From positions 1-64,000 of the forward strand of contig NZ_SUMD01000004.1 in assembly GCF_005049235.1 (NCBI RefSeq): a stretch of 64,000 bases of DNA. The letters are read 5' to 3'. Within the stretch, counting starts at the first letter, position 1, and every line of letters begins with the position of its first letter. The position numbers were made by a program, and so were the translations under genes. This stretch comes from Rhodococcus oryzae. Lineage in GTDB: Bacteria > Actinomycetota > Actinomycetes > Mycobacteriales > Mycobacteriaceae. The notes under the pieces were generated by a model, which ran no database searches, was not told the DNA's origin, and saw only the letters and a program-made list of their open reading frames with translations. Shown in pieces: positions 43,515 to 51,769 of the stretch.

Positions 43515-45053
43515 TCAGTCCTTCGCCAGGAAGGCGTGCAGCTTGGCCACCGCGTGATCGATGGTGAAGCTGGCCGGCTCCTGCCGCGGCGGGAACTCCT
43601 TGAAGGTCTCGAGGAATTGACTGGTGATGAACGTGCCGTAGATGGCTATGTAATCGTGGTCGAGGAACCAGTCCCAGTAGGTGTTCGAGGTGATGTCGGC
43701 GCGCTCGAACGGGTCGGTGCGCAGATTGAACACCTTCGGTACCCGCAGGGCTGTGAACGGCTCCGCCCACAGCCCGAGGGTGCCCTGTGCCCGTTGTTCC
43801 ATGAACACGATCTTCCAGTTGTCGAACCGGATGCCCAGTACGTCGCAGTCGTCGGAGAAGTAGATCAGCCCACGGCGCGGGGACGTCTCGACCTCGCCGG
43901 TGAGGTACGGGAGCAGGTTGTAGCCGTCGATGTGCACCTTGAACGTTTTGTCGCCGACGGCATGCCCCACCTTCAGCTGGTCGACGATCTCGGGTGCGCC
44001 CGCGGCGGCGAGGAAGGTCGGCAGCCAGTCGTGGTGCTGCACGATCTCGTTGGACACCACGCCTGCGGGGATCTTGCCCGGCCAGCGGATCACCTCGGGG
44101 ATGCGGAAGGCGCCCTCCCAGTTGGTGTCCTTCTCGCTGCGGAACGGCGTGGTCGCGCCGTCCGGCCAGGTGTTCGCATGGGGACCGTTGTCGGTGCTGT
44201 AGATGACGATGGTGTCCTCGGCGAGGCCCAGTTCGTCGACCGCGTCCAGCAGCCTGCCGACGTGCTTGTCGTGATCGACCATGGTGTCGTGGTAGGGCGA
44301 CTGCCAGTGCCCGGCCTGCCCCAGACTCTCCGGTTTCGTGTGGGTCCGCAGGTGCATGTGTGTGGTGTTCATCCACACGAAGAACGGTGTCTCCGACTCC
44401 TTCTGCCTCGTGATGAAGTCGATTGCCGCGGAGACCGTCTCGTCGTCGATGGTCTCCATCCGCTTCTTGCTCAGCGGCCCGGTGTCCTCGATGCGCTGCT
44501 TCCCGACCGGCCCGTAGCGCTGATCGACCTCGCCCGCGTCCTCTTCGGTGGCCCAGCAGTGCAGGACACCGCGCGGCATCATCACCTCGTGGAGTTTGGG
44601 GTAGTCCTGTGCGCTGGGGTAATCGGCGAGCTCGGGCTCCTCTTCGGCATTGAGGTGGTAGAGATTGCCGAAGAACTCGTCGAACCCGTGCACGGTCGGC
44701 AGGTACTTGTTGAGGTCACCGAGGTGGTTCTTCCCGAACTGCCCGGTTGCGTATCCGAGCGGCTTGAGCAGCTCGGCGATGGTGGGGTCCTCGCCCGACA
44801 ACCCGATGTCGACTCCCGGGATGCCCACCTTGCTCATGCCGGTGCGGTACACGCTCTGACCGGTGATGAACGAGGCGCGGCCGGCCGTGCAACTCTGCTC
44901 GCCGTAGGAGTCGGTGAACTTCATGCCCTCGTCGGCGAGGCGGTCGATGTTCGGTGTCCGGTACCCCATCAGCCCTTCGCTGTAGCAGCTGAGATTGGTG
45001 ATGCCAATGTCGTCGCCCCAGATCACCAGGATGTTGGGTTTGGTGTCCGCCAT
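43515..45053 (-). CDS. Arylsulfatase-type sulfatase with CTAGR active-site motif
   Basis: 512 aa from ATG 45053 (GAGGAG upstream). No signal peptide, so cytoplasmic as annotated. Metal ligands D14-D15 in ILVIWGDDIGITN; active-site motif C55-T-A-G-R within SCTAGRASFITGQSVYRTG; later IIVYSTDNGPHANTWPDG-like metal loop (44160-44220) and the YHDTMVDHDKHVGRLLD segment. The canonical FGE motif is CxPxR; here Pro is Ala. CxAxR sulfatases are well known as clients of anaerobic (radical SAM) maturases, yet an FGE gene is two genes downstream. The substrate is unknown. Confidence 0.9.
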   Translation of the reverse strand: MADTKPNILVIWGDDIGITNLSCYSEGLMGYRTPNIDRLADEGMKFTDSYGEQSCTAGRASFITGQSVYRTGMSKVGIPGVDIGLSGEDPTIAELLKPLGYATGQFGKNHLGDLNKYLPTVHGFDEFFGNLYHLNAEEEPELADYPSAQDYPKLHEVMMPRGVLHCWATEEDAGEVDQRYGPVGKQRIEDTGPLSKKRMETIDDETVSAAIDFITRQKESETPFFVWMNTTHMHLRTHTKPESLGQAGHWQSPYHDTMVDHDKHVGRLLDAVDELGLAEDTIVIYSTDNGPHANTWPDGATTPFRSEKDTNWEGAFRIPEVIRWPGKIPAGVVSNEIVQHHDWLPTFLAAAGAPEIVDQLKVGHAVGDKTFKVHIDGYNLLPYLTGEVETSPRRGLIYFSDDCDVLGIRFDNWKIVFMEQRAQGTLGLWAEPFTALRVPKVFNLRTDPFERADITSNTYWDWFLDHDYIAIYGTFITSQFLETFKEFPPRQEPASFTIDHAVAKLHAFLAKD

Positions 45054-45105
45054 CGTTCGCTCCTCGCGTGTGCGGTCGGGTGCAAAAATCGCAGTTCCGA
45101 CGCTG

Positions 45106-45789
45106 CTAGGGTCGCCTGCGGTGCACATCACCCGCATCGGGTGAGAGTCGCCGTCGAGTTCGGTCCGTGGTGAGGATGTACGCACTGATCAGTACGACCC
45201 AGGCCGGGAACATCAGCGTCACCCACAGGCTGAAACTGACGACGACCAGCAGGCTGAGCGCCAGTACGTAGGTGACGATCGCCAGCGCTCGCGGCATCAG
45301 ACCGGTGCGCAGCCAGATGGTTCCCAGCGAGATCATGAACACCGCGGCAAGCCGGACCTCGTAGACGTTGTTGATGTGCAGCATCACCTCGCGACCGAAG
45401 AACATCAGCTCGGCTTCCGGAGCCTTCGATTGCCGGGAGACGGCGAGCAGGCCACCGGCCAGCGCCATCGATACGCACATCATCGCGAGGAGCAGCAGCC
45501 CGCTGCCCAGGAAGACCGTCGCGAAGAAGCGGTCCTCGAGCACGCCGAACCGGTCGCGGATGACGCCGATGAACCACAGGAAGGCGATGCCCGCGAAGGG
45601 GGCCAGCACCAGGGCGATGGTGATCTGGGTTTGGCCGCGTAGCCAGGGCGACCCGGCGGCGGCAGGCAGCGAGGTGCGCAAGAGCACGATGCTGGTCGCG
45701 AACAGGACGCCGAATACGATCCCGGCGACCGCCGCGGCGCGCGGCGTGCGCAGCTTCCGGAACTCGGCCTCTCCCAGCGTGCCGGCCAT
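45106..45789 (-). CDS. Multi-pass membrane protein, unknown function
   Basis: 227 aa with six likely TM helices (for example AAAVAGIVFGVLFATSIVLL, ITIALVLAPFAGIAFLWFIG, FLGSGLLLLAMMCVSMALAG, ALAIVTYVLALSLLVVVSFS). Not a family I can name. The N-terminus is soluble (MAGTLGEAEFRKLRTPR) and the C-terminus basic. It lies between the FAD monooxygenase (53 bp) and the sulfatase (52 bp), all on the minus strand. Confidence 0.8.
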   Translation of the reverse strand: MAGTLGEAEFRKLRTPRAAAVAGIVFGVLFATSIVLLRTSLPAAAGSPWLRGQTQITIALVLAPFAGIAFLWFIGVIRDRFGVLEDRFFATVFLGSGLLLLAMMCVSMALAGGLLAVSRQSKAPEAELMFFGREVMLHINNVYEVRLAAVFMISLGTIWLRTGLMPRALAIVTYVLALSLLVVVSFSLWVTLMFPAWVVLISAYILTTDRTRRRLSPDAGDVHRRRP

Positions 45790-45842
45790 GGGATCAATCT
45801 TCGCCGAAGTCCGGCCGCAGGACCAGCAGTCCGCGCGAACGA

Positions 45843-47483
45843 TCAGCGCAGGGTGCGCGCCAGGTTGTCGGCGAGACCGGCGAAGGTGATCTCGTCCGAG
45901 CGGTAACAGACGTAGCCGTCCGGGCGGACGAGGAACCCGGTTCGGTCACCTGCGCTGTATCCGGCGGCGAACCTGCCGTCGGCGTCGCGCAGGACGATCC
46001 CCGAGACGGTGGGCAGGTCGACATCCCGGGCGACGATGACATGGCTGCGCACCGCGAGGCCGAAGCCGTCGGTCACCTCGGCGGCGAGCGCGTGCTGCAT
46101 CTCGGCGTCCCTGGCATCGGAGGCCCACAGCAGCAAAGTGTGGCCGGTATGACGGAACAATTCGTGCAAGCGGATCGGGAACACGACGCTGTCCTGGCGC
46201 AGGTCCGCGGCATCGGGTGCGCGCTCGCCTGGCCGGGGGACCGCGTCGACCGCTCCGGCCCCGGCGCCGACCAGCGGGCTCGAGGGGTAACCGACGAGCA
46301 GCTGTGCCTCCCGCATGATCGCCTCATCGGGGTCGGCCATGTCCGCGCCGATGCCCTCCCTTGCGCTCTTGACGGTGCGCCCCACCACCTCCTCGCCGAC
46401 CGGGTGTCGCTCCTCGTGATAGCTGTCGAGCAGCAGTGGTGCCGCCGAACCGGTGACGGCCAGCGCCAGCTTCCAGCCGAGGTTGTACGCGTCCTGGACG
46501 CCGGTGTTCATGCCCTGCGCGCCGGTGGGCGGGTGGATGTGCGCGGCGTCGCCCGCCAGGAACACCCGGCCGATGCCGTACCGGCCCGCCAGCCGGTGGC
46601 TGATCCGGAAGACGGAGGACCACCGCAGACTGCTCGCGGTCGTCGGCTGGGGCGAGAGCCGGTCCAGCACGGCCTGCACGTGTCGCAGCTCGGGCCGACG
46701 CCCGCCCTCGAGGCCATGTGCGACCTCGCCGGAACCCGGAGGCGCAGTGGCGAGTTCGTCGGGAACGAGCATCGAGATCCGGTAGCGCTTGTGCCCGGGC
46801 AGGGGGATGCAGACCAGCAGGTCGTCGGTGACGCCGTCGGTCTGATGCGTGGCCCGGACGCCGTACCCGGCTGGCATCGTCCAGTCCACCTCGACGTCCG
46901 CGAGCATGTACTCCTCGGCGAAGGCGCCTCCCTCGAAGGAGATTCCCAACCCCTTGCGGACCAGGCTGTGTGCACCGTCGCAGCCGACCAGGTATTGCGA
47001 CTCGACCGTGAACTCCCCGAACCCGTCGCGGACGGTCGCGTGGACTCCGGCCGGATCCTGTTCGAACCCGGTGAGTTCGGTGCCCCTGGTGACCTGGCCG
47101 CCCAGACCATCCAGCGCCTCGGCGAGGACCCGCTCGGTCTCGCACTGGGGGAGCGCGAGGAACCCGTACGGGATCTCCGCGGGCAGGGTGAGGTCGAGCT
47201 GGGCGACCTTCGCGCCGTTGACGTAGACGAGCTGACCGCGCATCGTGGTCGCCGCGTCGAGCGCGGGCCGGGCCACTCCCATCGCATCCCATACCTCGAC
47301 GGTGCGCGGCTGGATGCCGACGGCCTTCGCATAGGGCGCTCGCTCGGTGAGACGGTCTACGACGATGACGTCGACACCGCGCCTGCGCAGCTCCACCGCC
47401 AGGGTCAACCCGACCGGGCCCGCCCCCACGATCAGCACATCGGTCGTCACCGGTGCCACCTGCGGTTCGACTGCCGAGGTCAT
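45843..47483 (-). CDS. FAD-dependent aromatic-type monooxygenase
   Basis: 546 aa, group A flavoprotein hydroxylase (PHBH/MhpA-like). Dinucleotide motif VGAGPVGLTLAVELRRRG at residues 19-36; the DG motif region YLVGCDGAHSLVRKGLGI; the FAD ribityl motif VFLAGDAAHIHPPTGAQGMN near residue 310. The C-terminal ~130 residues are the thioredoxin-like domain seen in phenol and rifampicin-type monooxygenases. The substrate is not predictable. It is 12 bp after the DUF5995 gene and heads toward the membrane protein and sulfatase genes. Confidence 0.9.
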   Translation of the reverse strand: MTSAVEPQVAPVTTDVLIVGAGPVGLTLAVELRRRGVDVIVVDRLTERAPYAKAVGIQPRTVEVWDAMGVARPALDAATTMRGQLVYVNGAKVAQLDLTLPAEIPYGFLALPQCETERVLAEALDGLGGQVTRGTELTGFEQDPAGVHATVRDGFGEFTVESQYLVGCDGAHSLVRKGLGISFEGGAFAEEYMLADVEVDWTMPAGYGVRATHQTDGVTDDLLVCIPLPGHKRYRISMLVPDELATAPPGSGEVAHGLEGGRRPELRHVQAVLDRLSPQPTTASSLRWSSVFRISHRLAGRYGIGRVFLAGDAAHIHPPTGAQGMNTGVQDAYNLGWKLALAVTGSAAPLLLDSYHEERHPVGEEVVGRTVKSAREGIGADMADPDEAIMREAQLLVGYPSSPLVGAGAGAVDAVPRPGERAPDAADLRQDSVVFPIRLHELFRHTGHTLLLWASDARDAEMQHALAAEVTDGFGLAVRSHVIVARDVDLPTVSGIVLRDADGRFAAGYSAGDRTGFLVRPDGYVCYRSDEITFAGLADNLARTLR

Positions 47484-47495
47484 CCCTGGATTCTG

Positions 47496-48410
47496 TCAGA
47501 GCCCGCCGAGCCGGGTGAGCAATTCGATCGCGCCGTCCGCGGTGGCCAAGAGCGCCTCCATTTCTGCGCTCGCGGCGGGTGCGGTCTGCGGATTCTGCAG
47601 GGCGAAACCGTTGGCGAGGGTGAGGGTGTTGTAGCCGCTGTCGGCGGCGCGCAGCAACAGTTCGGAGGCCACGCCCTCGCCCGCGATCCGGTCGAGACCC
47701 TCGCCGAGGAAGTAGAACCGCCACAGGGGTCCCAGATCGGCGCCGTACACGGACTTCGTCCTGGTGACGATGGCGTCGCCGTCGGTCGCGATGGAGTCGA
47801 CGATCTTGTAGTAGTCGGCCACGTTCCGCTCGGTGGTGCCGGTTGCGGCGACGGCCCGCGCGAGGTCGACCGTCAGGTGCGCGTTGTAACCGATCATGGC
47901 GACCCGAGCGGGGGACAGGATGCAGTCCCTGCTCAGTGCGAAGTAGCGCTGCCACGCGGGTTCGATTGGGGCGCCGGTGAACTCGGCGTGGACGTTGTCC
48001 AGGTAGCGGCGCAGCAGATCGGTGCTGATCGCGTGGGCCCACTCGGGGGTGACGAAGGCGGCCGGGTCGCGCTGCAGCGGCATCACGGCCCGTCGCACGA
48101 CGGCGTCGAGTCCGATGCCGAACAGTCCGCGCCGGTCGCCGTGCGAGACCAGGATGTCGGAGATCCGTTGCTGGCGGACCACCTCCTCCTCGAGCCGCTC
48201 CATCGACGAGGTCGCCGTGATCGTGGTGGTGTCGGACAGCGCGGCGACGGTGCCGGCCTCGGCGGAGGACAGCGGCGAACCGCAGGCCGAGGCGGTCGCG
48301 GGATCGGCGGCCGCGGGCTGGGTGAGGGTGAGCGAGGCGAGGAGCGCGATGGACGAGAGGGTGGCGAGGCGGGAGACGGACGTGCAGGAGGTGGTCCGGC
48401 GCGGGCTCAT
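47496..48410 (-). CDS. Secreted DUF5995-family protein
   Basis: 304 aa from ATG 48410. N-terminal signal peptide (LATLSSIALLASLTLTQPAAA). The mature part is helical, with segments RISDILVSHGDRRGLFGIGL, FVTPEWAHAISTDLLRRYLD and MIGYNAHLTVDLARAVAATG, as in the DUF5995 family of actinobacterial exported proteins. No enzymatic role is established. It is divergent from the radical SAM gene (87-bp gap containing an SOS box) and is the first gene of a minus-strand run. Confidence 0.75.
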   Translation of the reverse strand: MSPRRTTSCTSVSRLATLSSIALLASLTLTQPAAADPATASACGSPLSSAEAGTVAALSDTTTITATSSMERLEEEVVRQQRISDILVSHGDRRGLFGIGLDAVVRRAVMPLQRDPAAFVTPEWAHAISTDLLRRYLDNVHAEFTGAPIEPAWQRYFALSRDCILSPARVAMIGYNAHLTVDLARAVAATGTTERNVADYYKIVDSIATDGDAIVTRTKSVYGADLGPLWRFYFLGEGLDRIAGEGVASELLLRAADSGYNTLTLANGFALQNPQTAPAASAEMEALLATADGAIELLTRLGGL

Positions 48411-48473
48411 CGCCGGAGTGTAACGACCGCGGTGCGGTGATGTCGGTTGCCTGCGAGCGCACTTGACAGCACC

Positions 48474-48489
48474 TAGAACACGTGTTCGA
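48474..48489 (+). promoter_or_regulatory. LexA (SOS) box upstream of the radical SAM gene
   Basis: TAGAACACGTGTTCGA matches TCGAAC-N4-GTTCGA at 11 of 12 positions. A TTGACA hexamer lies just upstream (48463-48468) and the ATG is 8 bp downstream, so LexA would sit over the core promoter. The M. tuberculosis orthologue Rv2578c lies next to a LexA-regulated gene and is reported in that regulon. Whether the divergent DUF5995 gene is also affected is open. Confidence 0.8.
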
Positions 48490-48497
48490 CTCTGTAT

Positions 48498-49526
48498 ATG
48501 CGATGGCAGGGGCAGGCTCTCGACGCCGACGACGGCGCCCTTCCCGGACTCGCCCGTGCCGGGCTCGTCCGCACTGTACAGACGCCCGAGTTCGAGGGCA
48601 TCACCTTCCACGAGGTGCTCTGCAAGTCCGCGCTGAACAAGATGCCCGACGAGTCCACACTGCCATTTCGCTTCACCGTCAATGCGTTTCGCGGCTGCTC
48701 CCACGCGTGCCGATACTGCTTCGCCAGGCCGACCCACGAGTACCTCGACCTGGACGCGGGCCGGGATTTCGACAGCCAGGTCGTGGTGAAGACCAACGTG
48801 GCCGCCGTGCTGAGGCGCGAGTTGGCCCGTCGGTCGTGGAAGCGCGAGCACGTCGCGCTCGGCACCAACACGGATCCCTACCAGCGGGCGGAGGGGCGCT
48901 ATCGGCTGATGCCGGGGATCATCGGGGCGCTCGCGGAGTCGGGCACTCCCTTCTCGATCCTCACCAAGGGCACCCTCCTGCGCCGGGACCTGCCCCTGCT
49001 CACGCTTGCGGCGCGGCAGGTCCCGGTGGGGATCGGGGTCTCGCTCGCGATCGGGGACCCGGACCTGCAGAAGGCCATCGAACCGGGCACGCCGTCGCCG
49101 AAGGCCCGGCTGGAGCTCATCAGGGCGATCACCGACGCCGGATTCGACTGCAACGTGATGGTCGCGCCGGTGATCCCGTACCTGACCGACTCGACGCGGC
49201 ACCTGGACGAGTTGCTGGGGGCGATCGCAGACGCGGGCGCGACCGGGGTCACGGTGTTTCCGATGCACCTGCGGGGGAGTACCAGGGGGTGGTTCCTGAA
49301 CTGGCTGGCCGAGGAGCATCCCGCGCTGATCCGTCGGTACCGGCAGCTCTACGGTCGCGGCGCCTATGTGACCCCGGAATACAAGCTGTGGCTGCGTGGC
49401 CGGGTCGCGCCGCTGGTCGAGAAGTACGGACTCGGTGGTGATTCGGGCCATCGGCAGGAGGCCGCGCCGGCACCCGTGCGCGAGCTGGTCGGGGCGGGCG
49501 CTGCGCCTGCACTGACGCTGTTCTGA
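48498..49526 (+). CDS. Radical SAM protein, Rv2578c family (SPL-like)
   Basis: 342 aa. The radical SAM cluster motif is C67-x3-C71-x2-C74 in FRGCSHACRYCFARPTHEYL, and the family segments NTDPYQRAEGRYRLMPGI and PFSILTKGTLLRRDLPLL follow. These proteins resemble spore-photoproduct-lyase-type enzymes; the reaction is unknown. The SOS box 8 bp before the ATG links it to DNA damage. The ATG at 48498 lacks a strong SD. It is followed by a 10-bp inverted repeat that could end transcription. Confidence 0.9.
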   Translation: MRWQGQALDADDGALPGLARAGLVRTVQTPEFEGITFHEVLCKSALNKMPDESTLPFRFTVNAFRGCSHACRYCFARPTHEYLDLDAGRDFDSQVVVKTNVAAVLRRELARRSWKREHVALGTNTDPYQRAEGRYRLMPGIIGALAESGTPFSILTKGTLLRRDLPLLTLAARQVPVGIGVSLAIGDPDLQKAIEPGTPSPKARLELIRAITDAGFDCNVMVAPVIPYLTDSTRHLDELLGAIADAGATGVTVFPMHLRGSTRGWFLNWLAEEHPALIRRYRQLYGRGAYVTPEYKLWLRGRVAPLVEKYGLGGDSGHRQEAAPAPVRELVGAGAAPALTLF

Positions 49527-49546
49527 GGCAACGCCGAAACCTATAG

Positions 49547-49574
49547 TTGAAGCAGGGAAATACTCCTGCTTCAA
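49547..49574. repeat. Perfect inverted repeat between radical SAM and serine hydrolase genes
   Basis: TTGAAGCAGG (49547-49556) and CCTGCTTCAA (49565-49574), 10-bp arms, 8-nt spacer. It is AT-richer than its surroundings. It may be the terminator of the radical SAM gene or an operator, since it ends 10 bp before the next ATG. Confidence 0.55.
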
Positions 49575-49584
49575 AGGTCGGCAT

Positions 49585-50523
49585 ATGTCCGGGTGCGCTC
49601 GCTCGGGATGGGTTCGCGGGGCGATGGGCGGCGCGCTCGCGGTAGCGATCTGCGCGGGCCTGTCCTCCGGTGAGACAGCAGCGCCCGGGTGGTCGGCCGC
49701 GCCGGCTTTCCAGTCGTCGCGATCCGAGGGCGACGGCCTGTGCGACCCGCTCCCCGATGCGCTCGCGACCGCGGTCGAGGAGGCGGCGGCGGACGGTGAC
49801 GTCGTCGGTATCGCCTACCTGGACCGAGAGACCGACGCCTACCTCGGCGCGGGCGACACGGCCGTGAGATTCCCGGCGGCGTCCCTGGCGAAGCTGTTCA
49901 TCGCCGACGACTACCTCCATCGCAGCGCGGCAACTCCGGCGGCGATCGACGGCGAGATGCTGGCGGGGGTCGTATCCATGCTGGCCACCTCCGATGACGG
50001 CGCGGCCGAGCTGCTGTGGACGCTCGGCGGCGGCTCGGCCGTCGTCGAACGCGTAGCCGATCGGTACGCGCTCTCCGCGACCTCGGCGGACGGTGCCTGG
50101 TGGGACACCAGCGTCACGGCCGCCGATATCGCCCGGTACTACGACGGCCTGCTCTCCGGGCGCGGCGGCCTCACCGAGTCCGCGCGGCAGATCATGATCG
50201 CCGGGCTCCAGGCGGCCGCGCCCGTGGCCGCCGACGGATTCGACCAGGACTTCGGGGTCCGGGCGACGCTGGAGCGGTGGGGTGGACCCGGGATCAAACA
50301 GGGCTGGATGACGACGGGGGACAGGACGATCCGGCATTCGACGGGGTTCGGGGGACGCGACCACCGGTATGTCCTTGTCGAGCTCGCGGCCCTCGACTCC
50401 GGGTCGCCGTCCGTCGCCGACGACATCGTCAACGCCGACGCGAGTGCCAGGGCCACCGCGATCGTCGAGGCCGCGATGGCCGAGGACATCACCGAGGCCA
50501 CCGCCTGCGTCAGCACGCCATGA
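49585..50523 (+). CDS. Exported serine hydrolase, beta-lactamase/PBP-like
   Basis: 312 aa. Signal peptide (about 1-33; C4 is too early for a lipobox). The SxxK motif S100-L-A-K is in RFPAASLAKLFIADDYL. The later GIKQGWMTTGD segment may supply the K-x-G-type element, and WWDTSVTAADIARYYDGLLS is typical of class A-like folds. It resembles actinobacterial penicillin-binding or beta-lactamase-related proteins, though the SDN-type motif is not clear; DD-peptidase, esterase or inactive forms are possible. Confidence 0.78.
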   Translation: MSGCARSGWVRGAMGGALAVAICAGLSSGETAAPGWSAAPAFQSSRSEGDGLCDPLPDALATAVEEAAADGDVVGIAYLDRETDAYLGAGDTAVRFPAASLAKLFIADDYLHRSAATPAAIDGEMLAGVVSMLATSDDGAAELLWTLGGGSAVVERVADRYALSATSADGAWWDTSVTAADIARYYDGLLSGRGGLTESARQIMIAGLQAAAPVAADGFDQDFGVRATLERWGGPGIKQGWMTTGDRTIRHSTGFGGRDHRYVLVELAALDSGSPSVADDIVNADASARATAIVEAAMAEDITEATACVSTP

Positions 50524-50606
50524 CGGCCGGTTTGGTGCCCGCGCCGGAGCGGTCGGCGAGTACATTTCCGCTGTAGCGGCACGACCATCCGACCACGGAG
50601 TGTGCG

Positions 50607-51740
50607 ATGACCGACGACAGCGAACCGAACGCACGGCAGGCGCCCGAACCCGTGGCCGATGCGGGCACAGCCAGCTATCGCCGATGGCTGCGGACCGCGA
50701 TCCTCTACGTCCTCCTCGCCGTCGCGGGCTACCAGGTATTCGGCTGGCTGCTGCACAATCTGCGCGGTTTCCTCGGCATGCTGTTCCTGGCATGGCTCTT
50801 CAGCGTCACCATCGAACCGGTTGTCGACTGGTTCGAACGTCGTGGATGGCGTCGCGGGGCGGGCACGGGACTGGTACTCGTCTCCCTGCTGCTGTTCGCG
50901 ATCGGGTTCCTCGCGGTATTCGGTGCGCTGCTCGCCGAGCAACTGGCCCAGCTGCTCACCGCGCTGCCGGGGGCCCTCTCGCGGCTGACCGAGTGGTCGA
51001 ACCGGACCTTCGACACCAACTTCTCGACCGGCGACGACCTGCTCAAACTCACCCCGGACACCATTCGCGAACTGGCGCAACGCTTCACGCCTGGGGTGCT
51101 CGGAGTCGTGTCGTCCCTGCTCGGGGTCGTGTTCCAGGCCATGACACTGCTGTTGTTCGTCTTCTACATGTCGGCGCAGGGCCCGGCGCTGCGCCGGACG
51201 ATCTCGAGCTGGTTCCCGGCGCGGCAGCAGCAGGTCATCTCCACCGTGTGGGAGATCTCGGTCGACAAGGCCGGCGGCTACGTGGTGTCCCGATTGATCC
51301 TGGCGGCTGTGAGCACCGTCGCCACCGGCATCTTCCTGATGGCGATCGGGGTGCCGTACTGGCTGCCGCTGGCGATATGGACCGGAGTGGTCTCGCAGTT
51401 CATCCCCACCCTCGGCACCTACCTGGCGATCGCGCTGCCCGCGATCATCGCCGCCGCGGCGCAGCCGATGGACGGGGTGTGGGTGGTGGTCTTCGGGACG
51501 GCATACCAGCAGGTCGAGAACTACCTGCTACACCCGCGCATCACGTCCAAGACCGTGTCGATCCACCCGGCCGTTGCCTTCGGCTCGGTGATCGTCGGGG
51601 CATCGCTGTTCGGGGCGATCGGGGCTCTGGTGTCCGTACCGGTCGTCGCGGTGATCCAGTCGCTGGTCGATACCTATGGTCGCCGTTATGAACTGGTCCA
51701 CGATCTACGGACCGAGCCCGAGGTGCCCGTCGCGGAGTAG
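50607..51740 (+). CDS. AI-2E-family transporter (YdiK/TqsA-like permease)
   Basis: 377 aa, about eight TM helices. Family hallmarks: FLGMLFLAWLFSVTIEPVVDW near residue 55, LLLFVFYMSAQGPALRRT, and the C-terminal VYQQVENYLLHPRI-type motif (AYQQVENYLLHPRITSKTVS). Despite the name, members export varied cargo, including autoinducer, sodium or lipids, so the substrate is unknown. ATG 50607; an inverted repeat spans the stop codon. Confidence 0.9.
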   Translation: MTDDSEPNARQAPEPVADAGTASYRRWLRTAILYVLLAVAGYQVFGWLLHNLRGFLGMLFLAWLFSVTIEPVVDWFERRGWRRGAGTGLVLVSLLLFAIGFLAVFGALLAEQLAQLLTALPGALSRLTEWSNRTFDTNFSTGDDLLKLTPDTIRELAQRFTPGVLGVVSSLLGVVFQAMTLLLFVFYMSAQGPALRRTISSWFPARQQQVISTVWEISVDKAGGYVVSRLILAAVSTVATGIFLMAIGVPYWLPLAIWTGVVSQFIPTLGTYLAIALPAIIAAAAQPMDGVWVVVFGTAYQQVENYLLHPRITSKTVSIHPAVAFGSVIVGASLFGAIGALVSVPVVAVIQSLVDTYGRRYELVHDLRTEPEVPVAE

Positions 51741-51756
51741 CGGGGTGGGCACCTCG
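51719..51756 (+). terminator. Inverted repeat spanning the stop of the AI-2E transporter gene
   Basis: CGAGGTGCCC (51719-51728) pairs with GGGCACCTCG (51747-51756), 10-bp arms around an 18-nt loop that holds the stop codon. It lies between convergent genes and may act as a terminator, though the loop is long. Confidence 0.5.
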
Positions 51757-51769
51757 GACCTGTCAGGGG

